Counted from the stretch's first letter, positions 41,480 to 50,053 are shown. The stretch: DNA of 64,000 bases from Streptomyces djakartensis (GCF_014651075.1 NZ_BMWE01000004.1:248001-312000); one strand, 5' to 3'. Notes: generated from the sequence alone by a model not told the origin. Translations and numbers: made by a program.

Positions 41480-43056
41480 CGGGTGGCGCTCCTCTGCAGG
41501 CTGTTCCGGACGGTCCGTCGGGGTGGCAGGCGGCTGTGCGTGGTGTGCAGAAGGGACGCCCAGGTGGCGGTGTCGGTGAAGGCGCGGGCCCCGGCCGGGA
41601 CGACGTCCATGACGACGCGGTCGGGGCGCAGCAGGACGGCGTCGGCCCGGCCGGCGCGCAGCCAGGCGGTGAGCGTGCCGTCGTCGCCGAGGCCGGTCAC
41701 CGGAATCGCCCGGCCGCCGAGCGCCTGGGCGAGGGCGCTGAGCGAGGGCCAGGGTTCCGCGGCGGTCAGGACGGTGAAGGAGTCGCCCAGCACCTCGTCG
41801 AGGCGCATGCGCCGTCCCTCGGCGGTGATCCACGGTTGCGGGCAGTGGGTGCCCACCAGGCTCCTGCGCGTGCGGCGCCGGACGAGGGGCCCTGCGGTCA
41901 GGGGCGGGCTGAGGTGGCCGGCCACCGAGGTCAGGCCGGGTATGCGGCAGGCCGCGGCCAGGAGTCTTCGGCGGATCAGGGCGGCGCCGTCCTGGCCGCC
42001 GGTCATGGCCCAGCCCATGGCGACCGCGAGCTTGATCACATGCCGGGCGTGCGGCTTGCGCTCGCTCTCGTAGGTGTCCAGGAGCCGTTCGTCGGCGCCG
42101 TGCTGGACGACGCGGGCGAGCTTCCAGGTGAGGTTGTAGGCGTCCCGCAGCCCCGAACACAGTCCCTGCCCGATGAACGGCGGGGTGAGGTGGGCGGCGT
42201 CACCGAGGAGGAAGACCCGTCCGCTGCGCCATCGGTCGGCGACGCGCGCACGGAAGGTGTACCGCGCCTCGCGGATGACCTCGAAGTCCCCGTCGCAGGA
42301 GGGCGGCAGCCATGGCGCGACCAGCTCGCCGACCGGCTCCTCGGCGTCCCCGAGCCGGAACTCCCAGCGGTAGCGGTCCTCGCCGACGCGCATGAAGGTC
42401 GCCGGGCGACGCGGGTCGCAGACCTGGTCGACGCCCTCCCAGCAGCGGACGTCGGCGTTCGTGCGGACGTCGATGACGCTCCAGCGTTCCTCGAAGCGCA
42501 GGTCCTCCCACACGGCGCCGATGGCGTCGCGGGTGAGGCTGTTGGCACCGTCACAGCCGAGGACCGCCTCGGCCCACAGCTCGTGTTCGCCGTCGTCGTC
42601 GCGATAGGTCACGCACACGGGGCCGGCGGTGTCCGGGCCGACGCCGGTGACCTCCGCACCGCCGCGCAGTTCGCATTCCGGGCGCCGGGCGAGGGCGTCG
42701 CGCAGCAACCGCTCCAGCTCGGGCTGGTCGAACATGCTGGTCTGCGGGTACCCGTGATGGCCGTGCCCGGTGCGGCGGAACTCGGCCATCACCCGGTGCC
42801 GGGCGTCCAGCAGCCGCAGCCCGTTCGCCGGGCGGGCGATCGCGGTGAACTCCTCCTCCACACCCGCGGCCTGGAGGATCCTGCGGACCTCGTCGTCGCT
42901 GGCGACGGCGCGCGGGAGCGGGTAGACGCCCTGGTGGCGTTCCAGAACGACGGTGCGGACTCCGCGCCGGGCGAGGAGGAGGGCGGCGGTCACGCCCACC
43001 GGTCCGGCGCCGATGATCACCACGGGTACGTCGGCCCCGTTGCGTCGGACGGTCAT
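41476..43056 (-). CDS. FAD-dependent hydroxylase, MhpA-like (526 aa)
   Basis: Class A flavin monooxygenase of the 3-(3-hydroxyphenyl)propionate hydroxylase type, which adds an ortho hydroxyl using NADH and O2. ATG 43056 is chosen (GAGGTGAG upstream) over an in-frame ATG at 43080 inside the previous gene. Motifs: GxGxxG in VVIIGAGPVGVTAALLLARRG, DG in VLGCDGANSLTR and GD in RVFLLGDAAHLTPPFIGQG. The C-terminal thioredoxin-like part (SFTVLTAAEPW, DVVPAGARAF) is usual for this group. Its product would feed the extradiol dioxygenase of the same operon. Confidence 0.82.
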   Translation of the reverse strand: MTVRRNGADVPVVIIGAGPVGVTAALLLARRGVRTVVLERHQGVYPLPRAVASDDEVRRILQAAGVEEEFTAIARPANGLRLLDARHRVMAEFRRTGHGHHGYPQTSMFDQPELERLLRDALARRPECELRGGAEVTGVGPDTAGPVCVTYRDDDGEHELWAEAVLGCDGANSLTRDAIGAVWEDLRFEERWSVIDVRTNADVRCWEGVDQVCDPRRPATFMRVGEDRYRWEFRLGDAEEPVGELVAPWLPPSCDGDFEVIREARYTFRARVADRWRSGRVFLLGDAAHLTPPFIGQGLCSGLRDAYNLTWKLARVVQHGADERLLDTYESERKPHARHVIKLAVAMGWAMTGGQDGAALIRRRLLAAACRIPGLTSVAGHLSPPLTAGPLVRRRTRRSLVGTHCPQPWITAEGRRMRLDEVLGDSFTVLTAAEPWPSLSALAQALGGRAIPVTGLGDDGTLTAWLRAGRADAVLLRPDRVVMDVVPAGARAFTDTATWASLLHTTHSRLPPRRTVRNSLQRSATR

Positions 43057-43063
43057 GTGCGGC

Positions 43064-44053
43064 TCACCTCGGGGTCTCATGGGCGTCCGCGACGGGGGTT
43101 CGCTGCTCGCCGAGGTCGATCCGGCCGTCCGGGGTCGCGATCGTCGCTGTCATCACGTCGCCCGCGTGCAGATAGTGCGGGTTCTTCGCCTGGGACTTGA
43201 AGAACGCCTTCCACTTCACGGCGAGCGGCAGCAGCGCGCCGATCTTCTCCACCGGCTTCGGCGGGGCCTTCAGCGCCGTGCCGCCGGGCGTACCGGTCAG
43301 CAGCAGGTCGCCGGGGTCGAGAGTCTGGAAGCGGGCCAGCAGGGTCAGGGCCTGCGCCGGGCGGACGATCATGTCGGCGAGGGTTCGGTCCTGGCGCAGG
43401 TCGCCGTTGACGGACAACTTCAGGCGCAGATCGAGGAGATGGGCGAAGTCCTCCGGCTCCAGCAGCGCCAGGTACGGGCCGGTCGGCGTGAAGGTCGGGT
43501 ACGACTTGCTCTCGTAGAACTGCGTCTTGGTCAGCTGGACATCGCGGGCGCTGACGTCGTTGGTGATCACCAGCCCGGCGACGTACGACGGCAGGTCCCG
43601 CTCCTCCACCACGGTGCCGACGGGCAGGGCCGCGCCCATGACGAGCCCGAGTTCGATCTCGTAGTCGAGGAACTTCACGTGGGAGGGCCGCACGACGGCA
43701 TCGCCGGGTCCGCTGACCGAGCCGGACGCCTTGCGGAAGAAGGTGGGCGGGATGTCGCCGGTGAAGCCTGAATCGCGGGCGTGGCTACGGTAGTTGACCA
43801 TCTGGGCGACCACCCGGCAGGGGGTGGTGACCGGCGAGAGGGCGACCAGGTCGGAGACGGGCGTGCCCGCCTCGGCCGACAGCGCCGCGTCCCGTACGGC
43901 GTCACGGTCGGCGATCAGCTCGGCGGTGGTGACGGCCTTGGTGTCGACGGGGACGGCCCGGTCGATGGGGGTCCCCCCTGCTCGAGCGGAGTCGAGAGCC
44001 TGGGGGAGGACCACCCACCAGCCATCGGCGGTGCGCAGGACGTTGGTGCTCAT
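43064..44053 (-). CDS. Fumarylacetoacetate hydrolase-family protein (329 aa)
   Basis: Hydrolase/hydratase that acts on ring-cleavage products. Metal ligands are visible in HVKFLDYEIELGLVMG (Asp-x-Glu-x-Glu type) and the later GDLLLTGTPGG is the family's substrate loop; YRSHARDSGF carries the N-terminal His. Length suits the family. Residues about 17-29 (PQALDSARAGGTP) are encoded by a known type of Streptomyces palindromic repeat at 43967-44012, so the N terminus carries a repeat-derived insertion. It lies between the dioxygenase and the hydroxylase, as expected for meta-cleavage of a catechol-type acid. Confidence 0.82.
   Translation of the reverse strand: MSTNVLRTADGWWVVLPQALDSARAGGTPIDRAVPVDTKAVTTAELIADRDAVRDAALSAEAGTPVSDLVALSPVTTPCRVVAQMVNYRSHARDSGFTGDIPPTFFRKASGSVSGPGDAVVRPSHVKFLDYEIELGLVMGAALPVGTVVEERDLPSYVAGLVITNDVSARDVQLTKTQFYESKSYPTFTPTGPYLALLEPEDFAHLLDLRLKLSVNGDLRQDRTLADMIVRPAQALTLLARFQTLDPGDLLLTGTPGGTALKAPPKPVEKIGALLPLAVKWKAFFKSQAKNPHYLHAGDVMTATIATPDGRIDLGEQRTPVADAHETPR
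43967..44012. repeat. Palindromic repeat element inside the FAH-family gene
   Basis: GGGGGTCCCCCCTGCTCGAG at the left and GGGGGAGGACC at the right enclose CGGAGTCGAGAG. I recall this family of dispersed palindromes as usually intergenic in Streptomyces. Here it is read through in frame and supplies part of the protein's N-terminal region. Confidence 0.6.
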
Positions 44054-44083
44054 GTCGGTACTTTCGTGAGGGAGTCGGGGAGG

Positions 44084-45229
44084 TCAGGACTTGGCGGCCT
44101 TGAGCAGGCCCAACAGGCGCGCCGGGTCCATCTCGTTGTCGCCGCGCAGGGCCTGGACGACATCGCGGACGCGCTGGGGGGAGGGGCCGGCGCCGAGGAA
44201 GTCGCGGGTGGCCGGCGGTCCCCACTGGGCGAGGCCGGTGGCCGACAGGGGCGCCCAGCCGGGCTCGACGTCGCAGGAGAACAGGTCGCCGTCGGCGAAG
44301 TGCTCCAGCATGAAGCGGTCGGGATCGCGCCAGTAGTCGAAGAGCTGGCTGCCCTGGACGTGCCGGCCGATGCCCCAACTGCGCTGGTAGCCACGCTCCT
44401 TGAGGTACTCGCCGCCGGCGGCGATCGAGTCCAGGTCGGTGACCTGGTAGGCGGAGTGGACATAGCCGGTGCCCGGGCCCAGGTGCATGGCCAGCGTGTG
44501 ATGGTCGGCCGGCACACTGCCGAGGTCGCAGCGGATGAAAGCCATGACGGGACCTCGCTCGCGCTGCCCGTCCAGGAACTGGAAGTCGGACACGATCATC
44601 CCCAGCGTGTCCAGGTACCAGTCCAGGGCCCGGCTGAACACGCGGGTCTCCAGGACGACATGCCCCAGTCGCTGGATGCGGGACGGCTCGCGCGGCGGGC
44701 GCTGTGTGGCGTTCGTACGACGGTGATCGGTGCCGAAGTTGAGCAGCAGCGGGCGTTGCTCGGGCAGCGCCGGGAGTTGCTCGCCGCAGTGCACCACCCG
44801 CACCGGGAAGCCCGAGGGATCGAGCAGGCCGACCGCCTTGCCGCCGCCCGGCACGTCCGCGTCCCGCACGTCGGAGCCGGTGGCGCGCGCCAGCCGGTCC
44901 AGATCGGCCCGCTCCGCCGCGCGGAACGCCGGGCCGATGAAACGGGACGTACGCCCGCGCCGGATCACCATGCACGGCGTGCCGGCGAAGGTGCCCCGCA
45001 GCCACAACTCGCTCTCCGTGCGCGCGGCGACCTGGAAGCCGAAGTCCCGGGCGAAGATCTCGGCCCGATCAAGGTCCGGCTTCTCGAACTCCAGCCAGGC
45101 CAGGTCCGCCACCTTGATCACGGGATTACGGGAGCGGCCGGGATGCTCCCCGCGCAGGGCGCCCTGTTCGCTGTGCAGGTCCTGGTGGGCCGTCTTGACA
45201 TCGGGCCCGTGGACGCGGGTTTCAGACAT
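44084..45229 (-). CDS. Extradiol ring-cleavage dioxygenase, VOC family (381 aa)
   Basis: Type I extradiol dioxygenase that opens a catechol ring next to the two hydroxyls. ATG 45229. Two VOC modules: the N-terminal one (LAWLEFEKPDLDRAEIFARDF) and the catalytic C-terminal one with LGHVVLETRVFSRALDWYLDTLGM (first His), GTGYVHSAYQVTD (second His) and DRFMLEHFADGD (Glu). All three iron ligands appear present. It is the first gene of the operon, facing the TetR gene across a 133-bp region with two operator-like palindromes, and is followed by FAH hydrolase, hydroxylase and ligase genes. Confidence 0.83.
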   Translation of the reverse strand: MSETRVHGPDVKTAHQDLHSEQGALRGEHPGRSRNPVIKVADLAWLEFEKPDLDRAEIFARDFGFQVAARTESELWLRGTFAGTPCMVIRRGRTSRFIGPAFRAAERADLDRLARATGSDVRDADVPGGGKAVGLLDPSGFPVRVVHCGEQLPALPEQRPLLLNFGTDHRRTNATQRPPREPSRIQRLGHVVLETRVFSRALDWYLDTLGMIVSDFQFLDGQRERGPVMAFIRCDLGSVPADHHTLAMHLGPGTGYVHSAYQVTDLDSIAAGGEYLKERGYQRSWGIGRHVQGSQLFDYWRDPDRFMLEHFADGDLFSCDVEPGWAPLSATGLAQWGPPATRDFLGAGPSPQRVRDVVQALRGDNEMDPARLLGLLKAAKS

Positions 45230-45256
45230 GGTGCCCTCCGAGCGACATCGTCGTGA

Positions 45257-45270
45257 TGATGAAATCATCA
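45257..45270. promoter_or_regulatory. Operator-like palindrome 1 (TGATGA-AA-TCATCA)
   Basis: A 6-2-6 inverted repeat 27 bp ahead of the dioxygenase start. The same half-sites recur at 45310. It is probably the binding site of the TetR-type regulator encoded divergently at 45363. Confidence 0.65.
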
Positions 45271-45309
45271 AGTTTGACAGTCTCGTCGTCAAGGCGTTCA
45301 CGAAGGAAA

Positions 45310-45323
45310 TGATGAATTCATCA
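45310..45323. promoter_or_regulatory. Operator-like palindrome 2 (TGATGA-AT-TCATCA)
   Basis: A perfect 14-bp palindrome 39 bp ahead of the TetR start. TTGACA at 45274 lies between the two palindromes. Two sites in one divergent promoter region fit repression of both the operon and the regulator gene. Confidence 0.65.
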
Positions 45324-45362
45324 GATCTGCTGTGGCCATCGCCTCGCGGTTAGACTCTGCGC

Positions 45363-45998
45363 ATGTCTACGTCAGCCCCGCCCAGCAACCGGTTCGAGCG
45401 GCGCCGCGCCGAGACCCGTCGCGCGCTCATTCGCGCCGCGAGGCGGATACTCGCCGAGACGGGGGACACCAGCGCGAGCATCCAGGCGATCGCGGAGCGC
45501 GCGGACGTCGGCTTCGGCTCCTTCTACAACCACTTCGAGTCGAAGACGGAGCTGTTCGAGGCGGCGGTGGTCGACGCCCTGGAGGAGTACGGCCAGAGCT
45601 TCGACGAGCGCCTGGCCGGGATCGACGACCCGGCGGAGCTCGTCGCGGCCGGCTTCCGCCTCAGCGCCCGCATGGCCGACTCCCACCCGGAGCTGATGCA
45701 GGTCCTGCGCCGTCGCGGCCTCGGCCACATCCACTCGGACAACGGCCTGGCCCGGCGGGCACTTCGCGACCTCGAGGTCGGCATGGCCTCGGGCCGCTTC
45801 ACCGCCGTCGACCCGGCGGTCGCCCTTTCCGCACTGGGCGGCACCCTGCTCTCGCTGGTGGAGCTGCGGTTCGCCCGCCCCGACCTGGACGGCGACGAGG
45901 CCGCGCTGAACCTGGCCGAGATGGTCCTGCGCATGCTGGGCGTGCCACCGGACGAAGCCCACGAGGTCGCCCGGCGCCCGCTCCCCGACTCCGCCTGA
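45363..45998 (+). CDS. TetR/AcrR-family regulator (211 aa)
   Basis: ATG 45363, divergent from the aromatic catabolic operon. The N-terminal HTH is typical: ETRRALIRAARRILAETG, then ASIQAIAERADVGFGSFYNHFESKTELF. The C-terminal ligand-binding part is helical (VAAGFRLSARMADSHPELMQVL, ALGGTLLSLVELRFA). It most likely represses the operon through the two TGATGA-N2-TCATCA sites and is released by an aromatic acid or its CoA ester. Ligand identity is inferred only from the genes it faces. Confidence 0.87.
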   Translation: MSTSAPPSNRFERRRAETRRALIRAARRILAETGDTSASIQAIAERADVGFGSFYNHFESKTELFEAAVVDALEEYGQSFDERLAGIDDPAELVAAGFRLSARMADSHPELMQVLRRRGLGHIHSDNGLARRALRDLEVGMASGRFTAVDPAVALSALGGTLLSLVELRFARPDLDGDEAALNLAEMVLRMLGVPPDEAHEVARRPLPDSA

Positions 45999-46133
45999 GC
46001 GCCACCTCCTGCACGCGCCTCCGGTACTTGCGCTGGTCACGTACAGCAGTCCGCCGCAGAGCCAACCGCGTCACCGTCGTCGTCGAGGGTGTCCTCGTCC
46101 TTTACGACGCCTCATGGTGCGGCTGGAGAAAGA

Positions 46134-46543
46134 TCACTGTCTGAGGTCGATCGTGCGTACCGGCTGTCCGGTGGTCCGGGCGATGGTTTCGAAGTCGCGG
46201 TCGTAGTGCAGCAGGGTGAGGCCCGCTTCTTCGGCGGCGGCTGCGACCAGGAGGCCGACCGCGCCCGCGCTGCGGTGTTCGCCCTTCGCGGTGAGCTGCT
46301 CCTGGATCACCGGGAGCGGCGGTAGATGCCGTCCGGCATCGGACACCACACGTAGTGGGCGTCGAGTGCCGCCTTCAGCCGTGCGCGGTCCGCGGGGGAG
46401 CGGGCGGAGTAGAGGACCTCAAGTTCGGTGATGTCGCAGATCGCGACGAGGCCGGCGGCGATCCTGTCGTCCCACTCGGCCGTGTTCTGGGCGAGCAGGA
46501 CGCGGGCGAGGGCGGAGGTGTCGATGAGGTAGTCGACGGTCAC
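46134..46543 (-). pseudogene. vapC: VapC-type PIN-domain toxin, frameshifted
   Basis: GTG 46543 opens VDYLIDTSALARVLL (first Asp of the PIN site), then ITELEVLYSAR (Glu) and WCPMPDGIYRRSR before a TGA. The rest of the toxin, VIQEQLTAKGEHRSAG with LLVAAAAEEAGLTLLHYDRDFETIA (later acidic residues), is in the next frame. A single missing base near 46316 explains the break. The ribonuclease toxin is thus probably inactive while its antitoxin gene remains intact and overlaps its start (GTGA). Confidence 0.7.
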
Positions 46544-46755
46544 GGCCGGTACTGGCTCTTGTCCAGGAGGACGTCGATGTCCAGGGCCCCGTCGGCCGCC
46601 AGTTGCCGGGCGTCTTCGAGTGCGCGCAGACGCCGGTAACGAGCGGTGACCTCGCGCAGGGCGGTGTTGATCGTGTCGCGCTTGGTGGTGGTACCGAGTT
46701 CCCTGGCGGCTGCTTCCAGTGCCTCGTCGTCGAGGTCGATGACAGTCCGGCTCAC
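46540..46755 (-). CDS. vapB: VapB-type antitoxin (71 aa)
   Basis: GTG 46755 follows GGGGAGTCGCT. The N-terminal ribbon-helix-helix part is SRTVIDLDDEALEAAARELG with TKRDTINTALREV; the C-terminal half (LRALEDARQLAADGALDIDVL) is the toxin-binding arm. It should bind DNA as a dimer and repress its own operon. A perfect 15-bp palindrome at 46785-46799, 30 bp upstream, is a fitting operator. The paired VapC is frameshifted, so this is an orphan antitoxin in function. Confidence 0.8.
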   Translation of the reverse strand: MSRTVIDLDDEALEAAARELGTTTKRDTINTALREVTARYRRLRALEDARQLAADGALDIDVLLDKSQYRP

Positions 46756-46765
46756 AGCGACTCCC

Positions 46766-46799
46766 CGTGTACACGTTGGCGTATATCAGTGTAACTGAT
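46766..46799. promoter_or_regulatory. vapBC operator/promoter region
   Basis: ATCAGT-GTA-ACTGAT at 46785-46799 is a perfect inverted repeat, and CGTGTACACG at 46766-46775 is a second, shorter palindrome nearer the vapB start. Both are well placed for autorepression by VapB. TATATAA at 46804 adds an AT-rich patch. Confidence 0.55.
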
Positions 46800-46938
46800 C
46801 CCTTATATAAGTTGCGGCGGTCAAGGCGACCGCAGCGTCAGCATCCCCGCACGGCTGCCGCTCCGGAAGGAGGCCGGACCCCTCGGGGACCTCCGCAACG
46901 GCATCACTCGCGACGCGACGGGATCTCTCAGCCTCCAT

Positions 46939-46972
46939 GCCGGGGTGGGATGTGGAGGCATCCCACCCCGGC
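46939..46972. terminator. Hairpin after the acyltransferase-like gene
   Basis: GCCGGGGTGGGATG / CATCCCACCCCGGC, 14-bp stem with a 6-nt loop, six bases beyond the minus-strand stop at 46979. Confidence 0.7.
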
Positions 46973-46978
46973 CGGGGA

Positions 46979-48226
46979 TCATCGGAGGTACTTCGCCGGC
47001 TTGGTGGCGGCGTTGAGGAGGTGCTCCAGGGGGCCTCGGCGGAAGAAGCGGGACCAGATCGCGGCGAACACGGTCGCCCCGAGGACGAACATGATCAGCG
47101 GCACCCAGGACTGCTGGGTGGTGGTCCCGGCGGGCACGGACAGTGCGGACTGGGCGAGGAAGTGGCCGACGTAGGCGGTCAGGGACATGGTGCCCACGGC
47201 GATGACCGGTTTCGCCAGGCGGCGCAGTCGCGGCAGGCGGTGCATCGCCACCGTCGCGCCCACGATCACGAGGATCGCGACTCCGACGCTGCCGATGATG
47301 TCGAACGTGGTGCCGCTGTGCGGCCCGGCCGCCAGGAGCGACGACGCCGGCATGTCGGGGAACGACCCGCCGTCGAGGGGTATCGACCCGGAGCCGCCGG
47401 ACGACGGCCCGTCTTCCGCGAGGCTCCGCAACGCGTCCTTGCCGGCGAGCAGCAGGGACACGCCGTACGCGGTCACGGTGAGGGCGGCACCGAGGGCGGC
47501 GAGGCGCCGCTGGACCGTACCGGAGGACAGGTCGAGGCGGCCGAGTGCCATGCCCGCGATCACGAGGGACATCCAGGTGAGCGCCGGGTAGAAGCCGGTG
47601 AGCAGCAGATCGAGCACTCCCACCTCGCTGAGGCGGCGGAGCGGGTCGTAGGCGTTGATGCTCTGCTGGACCGACTCGCTCGGCATCGAGGTCAAGACGA
47701 ACGCCAGCTGCGGTGTGACGAGGGCGAGCGCGGCCGCGATGATCGCGAGGGTCCTGGCGCGCAGTCGCACCAGGGGCAGGGCGAGGAGGAAGTAGACCCC
47801 GTAGAAGCCGAGGATGATGACTCCTCCGTACTCCATCGCCATCGCGGTGCCCAGCGCCAGCAGGACCACGGCGCGGATCGCGATGCGGGCCCTGGCCTGC
47901 CGGCCGGCCAGGCCGGTCTTGGGCTCGCGGCGGCCGGCGATCAGCATCAGTGAGAACCCGGCGAGGGTGGCGAACAGGACCGACGAGTGACCCTCCGATA
48001 TGTACCGGATCCAGCTGGCGACGCCGGTCGTGGCGGACAGCGGGGGGCCGATGTGCACGACATACATGCCGAACACGGCCAGCGCGCGGGCCAGGTCCAC
48101 CCCGACGAGGCGTCCCATCGAGGGGCCGGGCGAGGCCGGCCCGGCGGAGTCGGGTGAGGACCGGGGCCGCGGAGGCGAGTTCTCCTGCGGGGCTGACGTC
48201 TCCTGCGGCGGCTGTGTCTGTGTCAT
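46979..48226 (-). CDS. Acyltransferase-like polytopic membrane protein (HGSNAT/DUF1624-DUF418 type), 415 aa
   Basis: ATG 48226 is used (MTQTQPPQETSAP). After a Pro-rich cytoplasmic N terminus, GRLVGVDLARALAVFGMYVVHIGP is the opening helix of the heparan-glucosaminide acetyltransferase-like group. About ten membrane helices follow (SSVLFATLAGFSLMLIAG, VILGFYGVYFLLALPLV, SMSLTAYVGHFLAQSALSV and others). Members are thought to move acyl groups across the membrane onto cell-wall or secreted sugars; the exact reaction is unknown here. It lies next to the secreted GH43 enzymes but on a separate transcript (a gap of about 135 bp). Confidence 0.7.
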   Translation of the reverse strand: MTQTQPPQETSAPQENSPPRPRSSPDSAGPASPGPSMGRLVGVDLARALAVFGMYVVHIGPPLSATTGVASWIRYISEGHSSVLFATLAGFSLMLIAGRREPKTGLAGRQARARIAIRAVVLLALGTAMAMEYGGVIILGFYGVYFLLALPLVRLRARTLAIIAAALALVTPQLAFVLTSMPSESVQQSINAYDPLRRLSEVGVLDLLLTGFYPALTWMSLVIAGMALGRLDLSSGTVQRRLAALGAALTVTAYGVSLLLAGKDALRSLAEDGPSSGGSGSIPLDGGSFPDMPASSLLAAGPHSGTTFDIIGSVGVAILVIVGATVAMHRLPRLRRLAKPVIAVGTMSLTAYVGHFLAQSALSVPAGTTTQQSWVPLIMFVLGATVFAAIWSRFFRRGPLEHLLNAATKPAKYLR

Positions 48227-48361
48227 ACGGCGAATCTCGCGTGCCCGCACAGGGGCGGACCATCCGGCAGTCTTCGGTGACGGCCCCGCCGGTCGGCGGG
48301 TACCGCTCTGCCGACCGGCGGAGTCCCGGTCCGGCCGGTCCGGCGCGACCGGACTGACGTG

Positions 48362-49792
48362 TCAGCTCGTCACGCGGAAGGTGGCGTCGCCGCGGGCCGT
48401 GGCGGTGGTGACGGGGTCGAGCCGGAGTTCGTAGGCGTAGTGGCGGATGTACCGGTCGGGGAAGTTGTACGACCGGAACGACGACCAGCCCGAGTCGGCG
48501 AGGCCGGCGACCTGGCGGAAGGTGGCGTCCGCGGCGAACCGGGTGGTGCCGTCGTTGTGGGCCAGTCGGAAGTCGTGGTTCGCGTGCCGCAGGAAGTAGC
48601 CGGGGAAGTTCACCGACTCGAACGAGACGGTCCCGGAGCCCGCCAGGCCGGGGCGCAGCCTGAACCGGGCGTCCGGACCGCTGATGTTCTGGTCGATGCG
48701 CACGTCGAAGTCGGCGTGCCGCACGTACCGGTCCTGGAAGTTGTACGACTGGAGCCGGTTGACCGGGGTGCCGGCCCAACGGGCGTGGACGCGCGCCTCC
48801 TCGGCGGCCGTCAGGTTCAGGATCGAGCCGTGCCGCTTCTTGGTGCCGCCCATGGAGTAGCTTCCCGATGCCGGGAGTCGGTAGGTGCCGGTGGCGGACG
48901 GGTCGGGAGTCAGGACGGGCAGGTAGCCGCGACCGGAGGCGTACTGGTCGAGGTAGAGGGTCCACTCGCCGCGGTCGCGGAACTTCATCCACATCGGGCC
49001 CTCGACCTGGGAGCCGGTGAGTCCGATGCCGGAGAGGTTGCCGAGGTTGGTCCACGTACCGAGGATCGAGTCGCTGCCTTCGATGGTGATCTGACCGTCA
49101 CCGGAGGCCCGCACGTAGCGGAAACCGCCGACGCCGGCCGGCATCTCGACGATCTGGGTGTCGATGATCTCCTGGGTGCCGGGGCGCTCGATGTAGACCT
49201 GCGGGGTGGTGATGGAGCGGAAGTCGCTGGTGCGGGCGTAGTAGACGCGGTGCTTCGTCGCGCCGTCGAGGGGCTTGTTCGTCGCCCAGTACAGGACGTA
49301 GTCGTTGGTCGCCGGGTTCCATATCGCCTCCGGCGCCCAGGCGTTGCGCCCGTCGGGGATCGCGCCGGCGACGTTCAGCAACCACGGCTGCGACCAGGTG
49401 ACCAGGTCCGCGGACTCCCACACCACAAGACTGCGGCTGCCGTCGTTGATGGCCTGGCTCCACGTCTGCCCGCAGCCGATGCACAGGTCGGTCGCGATGA
49501 TCCAGTACCGGCTCCCGTCGGGAGAGCGCACCAGTGCGGGGTCGCGGACGCCGCGTGTGCCGACCGTGGAGCGCAGAGCCATCCCGCCGCCGCCCAGATC
49601 CGTCCAGTTCAGGCCGTCCGAGCTGTGCGAGAAGTAGATCTGCTGACCGGTCGCTCCCTCACCGATGAAGTGCGTCATCAGGTAACCCGGGTCGGCGGCG
49701 GCCGCCCGGTCCGGCGCGGTCAGGGCGTGGCCTGTGAAGAGCAGGCATGCGGCGAGGAATATCGCCGACAGGCGGACGCGGAGCGCGGACAT
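48362..49792 (-). CDS. Secreted GH43-type arabinan-active hydrolase with AbfB domain (476 aa)
   Basis: ATG 49792 follows AGGAG at six bases. Residues 1-32 are a Sec signal peptide (RVRLSAIFLAACLLFTGHALTA, cut near AAA-DPG). The catalytic part is a five-bladed beta-propeller-like GH43/GH62 domain (RDPALVRSPDGSRYWIIATD, WAPEAIWNPATNDYVLYWA, EGPMWMKFRDRGEWTLYLDQY). From about 335 an arabinofuranose-binding AbfB (CBM42) domain shows three repeats of the type SYNFQDRYVRHADF, SVNFPGYFLRHANH and SYNFPDRYIRHYAY. It should release arabinose from plant arabinan or arabinoxylan outside the cell. It is divergent from a second enzyme of the same build. Confidence 0.82.
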   Translation of the reverse strand: MSALRVRLSAIFLAACLLFTGHALTAPDRAAAADPGYLMTHFIGEGATGQQIYFSHSSDGLNWTDLGGGGMALRSTVGTRGVRDPALVRSPDGSRYWIIATDLCIGCGQTWSQAINDGSRSLVVWESADLVTWSQPWLLNVAGAIPDGRNAWAPEAIWNPATNDYVLYWATNKPLDGATKHRVYYARTSDFRSITTPQVYIERPGTQEIIDTQIVEMPAGVGGFRYVRASGDGQITIEGSDSILGTWTNLGNLSGIGLTGSQVEGPMWMKFRDRGEWTLYLDQYASGRGYLPVLTPDPSATGTYRLPASGSYSMGGTKKRHGSILNLTAAEEARVHARWAGTPVNRLQSYNFQDRYVRHADFDVRIDQNISGPDARFRLRPGLAGSGTVSFESVNFPGYFLRHANHDFRLAHNDGTTRFAADATFRQVAGLADSGWSSFRSYNFPDRYIRHYAYELRLDPVTTATARGDATFRVTS

Positions 49793-49906
49793 GTGCATCT
49801 CCTGTCTTTCCGTGAACGCCACCGAAGGCCTCCGGAGGCCACCACCGGGCGAGGAGTGGCCTTCGTGGCCAACTCGCTTTCCACCCCGCCGAGTTGTGCG
49901 ACATAT

Positions 49907-49921
49907 CGAATGGCGTTCGAA
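49907..49921. promoter_or_regulatory. Operator-like repeat A between the GH43 genes
   Basis: CGAATGGCGTTCGAA. It differs at one base from the repeat at 50054-50068. The GAAyG-G-CGTTC core is (near-)palindromic, as in LacI-type operators. Confidence 0.55.
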
Positions 49922-50053
49922 GAATCGGGCAGACATTAGGTGGGGAGAACCGGGTGCGTCAATACGTCCGACCGGCTCCGGGCGCCACAACTTCCGTTCG
50001 TGACCGACGTGTTGACTGGGGCGAGTGCAGACCCTATGTTCTGGCCGAGTTCG

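Noticed and set aside
46821..49055. Long minus-strand frame of 744 codons
   Set aside because: It runs antisense or out of frame across the acyltransferase-like and GH43 genes and has shadow-type Arg/Pro-rich composition.
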